NCBI RefSeq assembly: GCF_003014755.1 | Contig: NZ_PYAW01000005.1 | Span: 338,320 to 402,319 of the forward strand | Direction of reading: 5' to 3' | Source of the DNA: Chitinophaga niastensis | Lineage (GTDB): Bacteria; Bacteroidota; Bacteroidia; Chitinophagales; Chitinophagaceae | DNA length: 64,000 bases | Shown: positions 8,724-17,055 of the stretch, one piece after another | How the letters are laid out: each line of letters starts with the position of its first letter | Numbering within the stretch: the first letter of the stretch is position 1 | Translations under genes and position numbers: made by a program | The notes under the pieces: model-generated | The model's input: the letters and a program-made list of their open reading frames with translations, nothing else | Databases searched by the model: none | What the model was told of the DNA's origin: nothing

Positions 8724-9970
8724 AACCACTACACGTAAAAATACTGGTGTCGCTGTTCATTCTCAGTCTTTTGTTTCTCAACAAAGAATGGCTGGTGATG
8801 TATGGTTGGGGAATCAGTTTCCTGATGTACCTGGCATTTTTTCTGGATCTGCAGAAAATAAAACATTTCGATTTTAGTCAGAATATACATGGGTATCGCA
8901 TGTTTCCACTGGCTATGCTGGCACTGTTATCTGTTATATGGGCGCCCGACGGGGAAGCTACATTGCTGCATACACTTATGCTGTTTGTGACGATATTGAA
9001 CAGCTTTGTACTCTACTATTTTGTGGTGCGGTATAACCTGTTTAGCCTGATCGTTTACCTGCTGCTGGGGTATTCTTTTATTAACTATTCGCTTGCATTG
9101 GGATTACCTTATTTCGGGTTCCTGCAGAATCATGATGAAGAGATGGCACGCTTTATAGGTACGGAGTTAAATCCCAATTACCTGGCTATTATGTTGTTAT
9201 TCTCGATGTTCCTGAGCTTATTGTTTTTCCAGGAAAGATCTTCTTCTTCCAAAGCGCTTAAAGGATTGCACATCATTAATATCGTGCTGGCACTCTATAC
9301 TATTTTTCTGACCGCCTCCCGCAAAGGAATTACGTTTAGTTTTTTACTGCTCTTCCTTTATGGTCTGATAAATTTCAAAAGGATGATGGCATCGTTTAAA
9401 ACAATACTGATAGTAGGACTGGCAGGATCACTGGTGTTGTTTTTTGTGAAGATAGATTTTGTAACAGATACTATGGGGCCGGCTTTTGAACGACTGGGCA
9501 GGATGTTGTCAACAATGGGAGGTAAGAGCAATGAGGGGAGTACAGAAGAGCGCGTGATGTTTATTCGGGAAGGATGGATACAGTTTACAGCCAGCCCGTT
9601 TATTGGTTACGGCGCTGCCAGTTTTAAATATTACTATCATCTCTATGCACATAATAACTACATAGAATTATTGTTCGGCGTGGGCTTTCTGGGACCTCTT
9701 ATTTATTACAGCATACACTTTTCTATACTGCGGAAATTATGGGAACACCGTACGGGCGCTTTCCTGGCAGCTTTCGTGCTGATCCTGATGCTGATGGATG
9801 TAGGCCTGGTATCATATTATGATAAACGTGTTATGCTGATGCTGCTGTTCATTATTGTGTTGGCAGACAGGAAAATTGCAGAGAGGAAAGCCGCGAAACA
9901 GTTGACCATACCCGCTGAGAATAGGTGGGAACAGGCAATATTCCCGGAAGAGTATGCGCATTTATCTTAA
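8720..9970 (+). CDS. Wzy-like O-antigen polymerase/ligase family protein
   Basis: This 416-residue polytopic membrane protein carries a Wzy_C domain and should polymerise repeat units in the periplasm. The sequence shows many hydrophobic helices, the TASRKGITF motif after the central helices, a large periplasmic loop (about 240-300), and the typical FTASPFIGYGAASF...AHNNYIELLFGVGFLG block. WaaL ligases share this fold, so ligase activity is a second possibility. The position next to a Wzx flippase and the absence of lipid A genes favour polymerase. The start overlaps the ATP-grasp stop by 4 bp. Confidence 0.88.
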   Translation: MKPLHVKILVSLFILSLLFLNKEWLVMYGWGISFLMYLAFFLDLQKIKHFDFSQNIHGYRMFPLAMLALLSVIWAPDGEATLLHTLMLFVTILNSFVLYYFVVRYNLFSLIVYLLLGYSFINYSLALGLPYFGFLQNHDEEMARFIGTELNPNYLAIMLLFSMFLSLLFFQERSSSSKALKGLHIINIVLALYTIFLTASRKGITFSFLLLFLYGLINFKRMMASFKTILIVGLAGSLVLFFVKIDFVTDTMGPAFERLGRMLSTMGGKSNEGSTEERVMFIREGWIQFTASPFIGYGAASFKYYYHLYAHNNYIELLFGVGFLGPLIYYSIHFSILRKLWEHRTGAFLAAFVLILMLMDVGLVSYYDKRVMLMLLFIIVLADRKIAERKAAKQLTIPAENRWEQAIFPEEYAHLS

Positions 9971-9978
9971 GGTATTGA

Positions 9979-11052
9979 ATGAAAAACATGAAAAAGAAAA
10001 TAGTGTTCATATTGCCCAGCTTAAAAGGTGGCGGTGCTGAAAAGGTGGTAATGAATATTATCAACTCACTCAATGTGGAGTTGTTTGATATTGTGATGAT
10101 AGTGATTTGTTCATCCAACGATTACCTGGAACTGGTTACGCAAAAAGTAAAGCTGATACAGCTGAATAAGCCCAACACCCGATCCGGGTCGAAGGAGATT
10201 TATAATGTCTTAAAAGAAATACAGCCGGATATTGTTTTTACCAGTCTTAACCATATCAGCATTATTACTATTCTGATGCGTAAGATTAGTCGCAGCAGAT
10301 TTGTTAGCGTGGTACGTTTGCCTACACTACCCAGTAATAAACTGGGAGCGGGTTTTAAAGGAAGAATAGAACGTTTTATGAATCGTCATATTCTCTGCCA
10401 TGCGCATTATGTGATTGCACAAACGGAGCAGATGAAATCAGAAGCGGAAATACATTATAACATTCCTGCGGAAAAAGTAAAGCATATCCCCAATATTATA
10501 AATAATAAACAGGTAGAAACACTCAGCCAGGAATTGATCAATGTTTTTGACAACACCCGTTATAACCTGGTGGCAGCAGGAACATTATATTCCATGAAAG
10601 GATTTGATGTGCTCATTAAAGCAATGGACAGGGTGGTGAAGGTAATTCCGAAAGCGAGGCTGCATATACTTGGTAAAGAAAATACAGAACCAGGCTATGG
10701 AAAAAAATTGCATGACCTGGTGGAACAATATGGACTTGCGGATCATATATTATTTCATGGCTTTAAATCTAATCCTTATCCTTATTTCAGGGAAGGAGAT
10801 GTGTTTGTATTGCCTTCCCGTAAAGAAGGATTTCCTAATGTAGTACTGGAAGCTTTGCTGCTTGGCACACCTGTGGTGGCTACCAGTTGTGTGGATTTTA
10901 CCGGTGTTATTGATCCCGGTGTAAATGGTTTTATTGTACCGGTAGAAGATGAACATGCGCTGGCCAGCGCCATTATTAAAGCAAAAGATCTGCAGGGTAA
11001 AAGACTGGCTGCGCAGAATTTTGATTATTCTTCATTTTTTATGTCAATCTAA
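9979..11052 (+). CDS. GT4-family glycosyltransferase
   Basis: This 357-residue GT-B glycosyltransferase likely adds one sugar to the undecaprenyl-linked repeat unit at the inner face of the inner membrane. The N-terminal domain starts PSLKGGGAEKVVMNI, the acceptor-side glycine loop of GT4 enzymes. The C-terminal domain has the nucleotide-sugar motif VLPSRKEGFPNVVLEALLLGTPVVA with the paired glutamates (EGFPNVVLE). The last ten residues after the final helix are short compared with relatives, which may be a slightly clipped C-terminus. An ATG four bases after the stop begins a second GT4 gene. Confidence 0.88.
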   Translation: MKNMKKKIVFILPSLKGGGAEKVVMNIINSLNVELFDIVMIVICSSNDYLELVTQKVKLIQLNKPNTRSGSKEIYNVLKEIQPDIVFTSLNHISIITILMRKISRSRFVSVVRLPTLPSNKLGAGFKGRIERFMNRHILCHAHYVIAQTEQMKSEAEIHYNIPAEKVKHIPNIINNKQVETLSQELINVFDNTRYNLVAAGTLYSMKGFDVLIKAMDRVVKVIPKARLHILGKENTEPGYGKKLHDLVEQYGLADHILFHGFKSNPYPYFREGDVFVLPSRKEGFPNVVLEALLLGTPVVATSCVDFTGVIDPGVNGFIVPVEDEHALASAIIKAKDLQGKRLAAQNFDYSSFFMSI

Positions 11053-11056
11053 GGAG

Positions 11057-12157
11057 ATGAAAAACCGTAAGATTTTATTTATTATCAATGGCTTGGGTTA
11101 CGGTGGTGCGGAAAGCCAGTTAATAGGCATTATGCCGGCATTTGCAGATGCCGGCTATGAAGTATCTCTGGTAACAGTAGTGCGGGATCTGAGCCTGGCA
11201 GGAAGATTGGATAGCCGTATTAAACACTATAATCTTGGTGCCGGTGGTATTGGTTCTGTAGTGAAGGTATTCAGGCAATTATTCAGCATAGTAAAAGACA
11301 TAGCACCTGATGTAATACACAGCCACCTGTTTAAGGCTAACCTGATAAGCCGGATGATTAAGCTACGATTCCCTGCTATCAGGGTTATTAATACTACCCA
11401 TAGCAATTATGATCTGGCAGCTACTGTTTATAATCCTTATTTAATTTACCGGCTTACTTCACGATGGGTGGATTTTCATACAGCCGTGTCCGTACCTGCA
11501 TTGGAAAACCTGAGTAAAAGGCATTGTATTGGACCTGACCGTTCTGCGATTGTACACAACGCCATTGATATAAGCAAGTTTACAATTGTTGAAGAAAAAC
11601 CTGCTACTGATATATTTCGTTGGATAGCGATAGGACGGTTGATTGAAGTGAAAGATTATAAAAACCTGTTTGATGCGTTGCAGCTGATGCAGCCTCACGT
11701 AGCTGATTTTGTGGTGGATATTGCCGGTGATGGCGACCTGAAAACTACCTTGAAATCACAGGTAGAACTGGCGGGTTTATCCAGGCATGTGAATTTTCTT
11801 GGTATCGTTAAAAATATTCCTGCATTGCTGACGAACTACCATGGCTATGTGATTTCTTCCCGCAGCGAAGGATTGCCCATGGCTATGCTGGAGGCGATGT
11901 CTGCAGGATTGCCGGTAACAGGCACTGATGTGGGAGAAGTAAAATATATCATTGAAGATGCAGGCGGAGGAATAGTAGTCCCCCCTCAGGACCCAGCTGC
12001 ACTGGCAGCAGGCATGCGACAAATGATGAATACGGAACCAGCTGCACTGGCATTACAGGGGCAACGGAATGCTGCTTTTGTCCGCAGTCATTTTGAAAAA
12101 TCTATGATCCTTAAAAAATGGGAAGCCATTTATGAAAACGGCTATCAGGAAGCGTAA
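11057..12157 (+). CDS. GT4-family glycosyltransferase
   Basis: This second GT4 enzyme of the operon has 366 residues from the ATG at 11057. The frame is open back to 10949 inside the previous gene, but that upstream stretch does not resemble any protein. The 11057 start gives the canonical beginning MKNRKILFIINGLGYGGAESQL and has AAGGAG directly before it. The C-terminal donor site reads VISSRSEGLPMAMLEAMSAGLPVTGTDVG. It should transfer a hexose or N-acetylhexosamine to the growing lipid-linked unit; linkage cannot be predicted. Confidence 0.88.
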   Translation: MKNRKILFIINGLGYGGAESQLIGIMPAFADAGYEVSLVTVVRDLSLAGRLDSRIKHYNLGAGGIGSVVKVFRQLFSIVKDIAPDVIHSHLFKANLISRMIKLRFPAIRVINTTHSNYDLAATVYNPYLIYRLTSRWVDFHTAVSVPALENLSKRHCIGPDRSAIVHNAIDISKFTIVEEKPATDIFRWIAIGRLIEVKDYKNLFDALQLMQPHVADFVVDIAGDGDLKTTLKSQVELAGLSRHVNFLGIVKNIPALLTNYHGYVISSRSEGLPMAMLEAMSAGLPVTGTDVGEVKYIIEDAGGGIVVPPQDPAALAAGMRQMMNTEPAALALQGQRNAAFVRSHFEKSMILKKWEAIYENGYQEA

Positions 12158-12205
12158 GAGAGTCTGATGCACTTATTGTTTTACCAATTATTAAGACGCA
12201 GGAAT

Positions 12206-13351
12206 ATGAACAGACACTTATTTATAACATTGACTTGCTTATGCCTGGTTTTCCTTGGTAGTGATGCTCAACCGGGATTTGTTTACCGGAAATTACCAGT
12301 TGGCTACACGGCTAATATTGGATTGGATGCGTTTGCAAAAGAAGCAACAGGCATCGCTAGTACAGCCTTTGACCTCACCTCCGTATTACCTGCCGGTTAC
12401 AGCAAGGATGGTACTGTTGATTATACCACGCAATTACAGCAAGGTATTGATACGCATACGGAAGTGGTATTCCCCGATTTTCCTGTGCTGGTCAATGATA
12501 AAGGACTGCTGCTGAAAAATAACAGCAATGCGGTTTTCAGGAAACATTCAGCACTATTACTACAGCCTACAGATAAGAAAAATTATTCCGTGCTGAATAT
12601 CATCGATGTAGAAAATGTAAAAGTATATTTTCCTGTTATAGCCGGTGACAGAAAAAATCACAAGGGCAATGAAGGGGAATGGGGAATGGGCTTGAGTATC
12701 CGGGGATCCAAAAACGTGACCATCATTCACCCGGTTGTAACAGACTGCTGGGGAGATGGCATTTATATCGGGCAATCGGCAAAGACGAAGGCAGTTTCTT
12801 CCAATATTACTATCTATAATGCTGCCCTGGATAATAACCGCCGCAACGGTATCAGCATCATTTCGGTAAATGGCTTAAAGCTGATAAGACCGGTTGTATC
12901 CAACAGTAACGGAACACTCCCGATGAGTGGTATTGATATTGAACCTAACGACAGCTGGGCATTGGTAAATAATATTGAGATGGATCATCCGGTTACATTT
13001 AATAACGCTAAATATGGTGTTGTAATAGGTTTAGACAGACTACCCGGAAGTGATGCGAGGGATGTAAATATTACGATTAATGGTCACCTCGATGATGGCT
13101 CTTCCGTTGGTTTCTGGCTGGGCGGTTCAAAAGATACTTATGCTAAAGGAACAATTCCTTTGAAAGGCAGTATTCAGGTAATAGACCCGGTATGGAAGAA
13201 TAATGTTACGCCTTTTAAAGGATATAGAACTTATGATTTTGCACCTCAGTGCAAGTTTAGAAATGTATCTATTCAGAAAGCCGGCAGTACGGATGAAGTG
13301 AAGAAGCTGAAACTACAGCAAGGCAATAAGAAGAATTTAGAGATTCAATAG
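12206..13351 (+). CDS. Secreted right-handed beta-helix protein
   Basis: This 381-residue protein has a cleavable-looking signal peptide (MNRHLFITLTCLCLVFLGSDAQ) and then a right-handed parallel beta-helix like those of pectate lyases and glycan lyases. Repeated coil turns are visible (VENVKVYFPVI, SKNVTIIHPVV, SSNITIYNAAL, VNGLKLIRPVV, VNNIEMDHPV), with DGIYIG and NGISII on the edges. The ATG at 12206 is chosen over a frame opening at 12167 because it puts the signal peptide at the N-terminus. No T9SS sorting domain is seen, so it is probably periplasmic. Position between glycosyltransferases suggests it trims or modifies this polysaccharide, but catalytic residues were not identified. Confidence 0.75.
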   Translation: MNRHLFITLTCLCLVFLGSDAQPGFVYRKLPVGYTANIGLDAFAKEATGIASTAFDLTSVLPAGYSKDGTVDYTTQLQQGIDTHTEVVFPDFPVLVNDKGLLLKNNSNAVFRKHSALLLQPTDKKNYSVLNIIDVENVKVYFPVIAGDRKNHKGNEGEWGMGLSIRGSKNVTIIHPVVTDCWGDGIYIGQSAKTKAVSSNITIYNAALDNNRRNGISIISVNGLKLIRPVVSNSNGTLPMSGIDIEPNDSWALVNNIEMDHPVTFNNAKYGVVIGLDRLPGSDARDVNITINGHLDDGSSVGFWLGGSKDTYAKGTIPLKGSIQVIDPVWKNNVTPFKGYRTYDFAPQCKFRNVSIQKAGSTDEVKKLKLQQGNKKNLEIQ

Positions 13352-13360
13352 CAGATACCA

Positions 13361-14533
13361 ATGGAGCATAAAAAAATAAAACTGCTGCGCGTTTCCACCA
13401 TTCCTCATTCTTTGCACCTGCTGTTACGCGGACAGATCAGGTATATGAAAGATAATGGGATGGAGGTTTACATGGCCAGCACAACAGGACCTGAAGTGAA
13501 TACCCTGATGAAAAATGAAGGAGCACCGCATTACCATGTTCCTTTGTCCAGATCGCTCAATCCTTTGCAGGACCTGAAAGCATTGTATCATATGGTAAAA
13601 CTCATCAGGAAAATTAAACCAGACATTGTTCATTCACATTCACCCAAAGCCGGAACCATTGGTATGCTGGCTGCCTATATATGCAGAGTGCCTCTGAAAA
13701 TGCACACCGTAGCAGGTTTACCACTGATGGAAAGCCAGGGGATGAAAAGAAAATTATTGGTGACCGTAGAAAAATTGACCTACCGGTTTGCGGACTGGAT
13801 ATTACCCAATTCGATGGAATTGGAAAAATATATCATTGAAAATAAACTGGCTCATAACAGTAATAAATTAAAGGTACTGGGAAAAGGTAGCAGCAATGGT
13901 ATTGATCTTTCTTACTACAGCAAAACACCGGCTGTAATGCAGTCTGCACAAGCGTTTAAAGAAAAATATAATATCGCGGATGAGGAGGTTGTTTTATGCT
14001 TTGTAGGACGTCTTGCTTTTTATAAAGGTATCAATGAACTGGTGGCTGCATTTGAAATACTTACCCAAAAGTATAATAAACTCAGACTTGTGCTGGTAGG
14101 GCCCGCAGAAGATATCAATCCGCTGAATAAAGAAACGATCGCCTTAATGAATGACTTGCCCGGCATTATCAGTACCGGTCATCAGGATGATATCAGGCCT
14201 TATCTGGCAGCGGCGGACATATTTGTTTTTCCCAGCTACCGGGAGGGATTCCCGCAATCGTTAATGCAGGCGTGTGCAATGGGATTGCCTTGTATTACTA
14301 CTGATATTAATGGCTGCAATGAGATGGTATTTAATGGGGTAAACGGCAGTTTAATTCCTGCTAAGCATGTAGCAGCTATTGTTGACGCCTGCGAAGTACT
14401 GATAGCAGATAAAACAAAACGGCTGCAGCTTGGCAAAAATAGCCGCGCTTATATAGAAGATAATTTTGAACAACAGCAATTCTGGCATAAGGTAAACAGC
14501 TTTTATATTAAACATTTAAACACGCAGTCATAA
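13361..14533 (+). CDS. GT4-family glycosyltransferase (PglA/Cap-like)
   Basis: This 390-residue GT-B enzyme resembles glycosyltransferases that add the second sugar to an undecaprenyl-diphosphate-linked residue. It shows RVSTIPHSLHLLLRGQIRYM at the N-terminus, DIVHSHSPKAGTIGMLAAY in the acceptor domain, GRLAFYKGINEL before the donor site, and VFPSYREGFPQSLMQACAMGLP with the E-x7-type donor motif. The substrate is not predictable. It lies 10 bp after the beta-helix gene, and its stop is directly followed by the next start codon (TAAATG at 14531). Confidence 0.88.
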   Translation: MEHKKIKLLRVSTIPHSLHLLLRGQIRYMKDNGMEVYMASTTGPEVNTLMKNEGAPHYHVPLSRSLNPLQDLKALYHMVKLIRKIKPDIVHSHSPKAGTIGMLAAYICRVPLKMHTVAGLPLMESQGMKRKLLVTVEKLTYRFADWILPNSMELEKYIIENKLAHNSNKLKVLGKGSSNGIDLSYYSKTPAVMQSAQAFKEKYNIADEEVVLCFVGRLAFYKGINELVAAFEILTQKYNKLRLVLVGPAEDINPLNKETIALMNDLPGIISTGHQDDIRPYLAAADIFVFPSYREGFPQSLMQACAMGLPCITTDINGCNEMVFNGVNGSLIPAKHVAAIVDACEVLIADKTKRLQLGKNSRAYIEDNFEQQQFWHKVNSFYIKHLNTQS

Positions 14534-15448
14534 ATGTCTAAGCATGTATTAATCACAGGAGCTTCCGGCTTTTTAGGAAAGATAATAGTAGATTATCTGT
14601 CGCAGCCAGCATTGGATTATTGTGTGGATACGCTGGGCAGAAGCACTTCTGCTACTTATAATACGGATCTGAGCAATGATGTGCCTGCACTTGAAAAAAA
14701 ATATAATATCATTATTCATGCAGCCGGTAAAGCGCATGTGGTGCCAACATCAGCAGCCGAAGAAGCGGCATTTTTTAACGTGAATGTGGAAGGAACCAAA
14801 AATTTATGCAAAGCATTTACAACAACAGAAAAGCCCGATGCATTTATTTTTATCAGTACAGTAGCAGTATACGGAGTAGATGCTGGTCAGCTTATCAGTG
14901 AAGACGCTCCCCTTAATGGCAGTACGCCATACGCCAGGAGCAAAATTATGGCAGAGGAATGGCTACAGGAATGGGCTATACAAAATCAGGTGCAGCTAAC
15001 TATTCTGCGTCTGCCATTAATTGCGGGCCCTAATCCACCCGGCAACCTGGGCGATATGTTGAGAGGTATTAAGTCAGGTCACTATTTCAGCATCGGTAAA
15101 GCAGATGCCAGGAAAAGTGTGGTATGGGCCGCAGACATTGCCGCCGTTATACCAATAGTGGCAAAGGTAGGAGGTGTGTTTAATCTTACAGACAGACATC
15201 ACCCGAGTTTCGCTGAACTGGAAACCTGCATAGCTGCTGCATTGCACAGGAAAAGCCCTAAACGTATTCCATTGGTAGCTGCACAGTCGTTGGCTGCATT
15301 TGGAGACCTGGTGGGGAAACGTTTCCCGATAAATAGCCATAAACTCAGAAAAATTCTTTCTCCTTTGACCTTTGATGATCGCAAGGCAGGAAAATTGATA
15401 CAATGGAATCCGTCTAATGTTATTGAAAAATTACCGACTATTTTATGA
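14534..15448 (+). CDS. NAD-dependent epimerase/dehydratase (WbpV/Gne-like SDR)
   Basis: This 304-residue extended SDR probably makes or modifies a UDP-sugar. The NAD motif is GASGFLG near the N-terminus, and a Y-x3-K site appears as YARSK with an upstream FISTVAVYG strand. In many loci such an SDR sits directly before the initiating WecA/WbpL-type transferase, and that is the arrangement here: the next gene overlaps by 4 bp (ATGA at 15445). A UDP-GlcNAc 4-epimerase or a 4-keto reductase giving UDP-FucNAc or QuiNAc are both possible; the choice needs biochemistry. Confidence 0.85.
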   Translation: MSKHVLITGASGFLGKIIVDYLSQPALDYCVDTLGRSTSATYNTDLSNDVPALEKKYNIIIHAAGKAHVVPTSAAEEAAFFNVNVEGTKNLCKAFTTTEKPDAFIFISTVAVYGVDAGQLISEDAPLNGSTPYARSKIMAEEWLQEWAIQNQVQLTILRLPLIAGPNPPGNLGDMLRGIKSGHYFSIGKADARKSVVWAADIAAVIPIVAKVGGVFNLTDRHHPSFAELETCIAAALHRKSPKRIPLVAAQSLAAFGDLVGKRFPINSHKLRKILSPLTFDDRKAGKLIQWNPSNVIEKLPTIL

Positions 15449-16398
15449 TTTACCTGGTACTGATAGTATTGTTTTTTTTATTGATGTTCGGATACTTTCG
15501 TGTGGCCGACAAATATAATATTGTAGATAAACCCAATGAAAGAAGTTCACATAGCAGTATCACTATCCGGGGTGGAGGCATCATTTTTATAGTTGCTGCC
15601 CTGGTGGCGCTGGTATGGCATTTCAATGAATACTGGTTGCCTGTAGCAGGTATCATTATGGTTGGGATCATTAGTTTCCTGGATGACATATTTACTTTAT
15701 CCAACAGGATACGGATTGTATTTCACATGATGGCTGTCACCTGTATGTTTGTTTATTTAAGTGTGTTTTCCAACTTTCCTGTTTACGGCGTTATTTGTTT
15801 ATACATTTTGGCGATTGGAATTATCAATGCATATAATTTTATGGATGGTATAAATGGTATTACAGGTATATATAGCCTGGTAGTACTACTTTCCCTGCAG
15901 ATGATTAACATACAGGTGATGCCCTTCATACAACCGGATATGGTATGGCTGCCCATACTGGCTTGTATTGTATTCCTGTTTTTTAATTTCAGAACAAAAG
16001 CAATTTGTTTTGCGGGAGATGTTGGAAGCGTAACCATCGCTTTCTGGATTATCACACTTTTACTGGATCTGATATTGACCAGTGGAAACTGGATATATAT
16101 TCTTTTCCTGGCGGTGTATGGTGTAGATGCCATTCTAACCATTGTGCACCGGTTGTTATTGAAGCAAAATATATTTAAAGCACATAGGTCACATTTCTAT
16201 CAAATATTAGCGAATGATCGTAAGGTGTCGCATCTCGTTATCAGTACAGCTTATGGTGTCATGCAGATGGCGATCAATTTATTGGTTATTTATAGTAATT
16301 GGAATGCGACACTCACTTTTGTGGTGATATGTGCGCCACTTACAGTGATTTATATTAGTCTGAAAAACAAATTAATGATAAAAACGGTGGCATTATGA
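15445..16398 (+). CDS. Undecaprenyl-phosphate sugar-1-phosphate transferase (WecA/WbpL family)
   Basis: This polyprenol-phosphate phosphosugar transferase of the MraY/WecA superfamily has 317 residues and about ten membrane helices. It should start each repeat unit by moving a HexNAc-1-phosphate onto undecaprenyl phosphate. Catalytic motifs are visible: the DD pair at 80-81 (FLDDIF), NAYNFMDGINGI at 128-139, FAGDVGSV with D192, and the HRSHFYQ loop at 247-253. These are the marks of the WecA/WbpL branch rather than of WbaP/PglC enzymes. As the probable initiating enzyme it fixes the first sugar as a HexNAc-type residue, consistent with the nearby epimerases. Confidence 0.92.
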   Translation: MIYLVLIVLFFLLMFGYFRVADKYNIVDKPNERSSHSSITIRGGGIIFIVAALVALVWHFNEYWLPVAGIIMVGIISFLDDIFTLSNRIRIVFHMMAVTCMFVYLSVFSNFPVYGVICLYILAIGIINAYNFMDGINGITGIYSLVVLLSLQMINIQVMPFIQPDMVWLPILACIVFLFFNFRTKAICFAGDVGSVTIAFWIITLLLDLILTSGNWIYILFLAVYGVDAILTIVHRLLLKQNIFKAHRSHFYQILANDRKVSHLVISTAYGVMQMAINLLVIYSNWNATLTFVVICAPLTVIYISLKNKLMIKTVAL

Positions 16399-16994
16399 CA
16401 GGAAATAAAAATAGGAATGTAATCATCAGAAAGGAAACAGGCGGTCAGATGAATATTAACGATGATGTCAACGTAGTAATTTATGGTGCCGGTGGGCATG
16501 CTAATGTAGTAGCGGATCTCGTGGTAAGTACACAAAAAATACTTTGTGGATTTTTTGATGATGAGGCAGGAGAAGGGAATGCAACAGTGCAACAATATGG
16601 AACGCATCTTTTTAAAGAAGCGCGAATGATCATAGGTATCGGGAATAATACAGTGCGGCAACGTATTGCATATAGCGTTAAACATGCTTTTATTTCCCTG
16701 GTACATCCTGCTGCTTGTGTAGTCGATAGTGTTAAACGGGGAGAAGGAACAGTAGTGCTTGCCAACGCCGTAATACAGGCCAATGCGGTAATAGGAAAAC
16801 ATGTAATTATAAATGCGGGTGTGGTAATTGATCATGATGCGGTGATTGAAGATTTTGTGCACATCGCGCCCAATGCTTATATCGGCGGAAGTGCACATAT
16901 AGAAAAAGGTGCTGTAGTAGGTGCAGGTGCTGTGATATCCAGGTTCGCAAAAGTAAAAGCCAATACGGTGGTGCCACCGCTGACAGTAGTTTAG
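16395..16994 (+). CDS. NeuD/PglD-like sugar acetyltransferase
   Basis: This 199-residue protein has the two-part layout of NeuD/PglD enzymes: a small Rossmann-like domain (VVIYGAGGHANVVADLV) and a left-handed beta-helix (AVIQANAVIGKHVIINAGVVIDHDAVIEDFVHIAPNA). The DHDAVI histidine is the expected general base, acting on a 4-amino sugar nucleotide. ATG at 16395 overlaps the previous stop (ATGA). A second ATG at 16449 would remove an 18-residue lead with no domain match and might be the real start. In related loci a PLP aminotransferase pairs with such enzymes; none is seen in the window. Confidence 0.85.
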   Translation: MTGNKNRNVIIRKETGGQMNINDDVNVVIYGAGGHANVVADLVVSTQKILCGFFDDEAGEGNATVQQYGTHLFKEARMIIGIGNNTVRQRIAYSVKHAFISLVHPAACVVDSVKRGEGTVVLANAVIQANAVIGKHVIINAGVVIDHDAVIEDFVHIAPNAYIGGSAHIEKGAVVGAGAVISRFAKVKANTVVPPLTVV

Positions 16995-17055
16995 ATTAAC
17001 TGCTAATTATTGGTTTTACGTATAGCATATATAGTATGAATTTATATATTTTCAG

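Noticed and set aside
10949..11056. Upstream extension of the second GT4 gene
   Set aside because: The extension overlaps the previous gene by 104 bases and resembles no protein; ATG at 11057 starts the canonical GT4 N-terminus.
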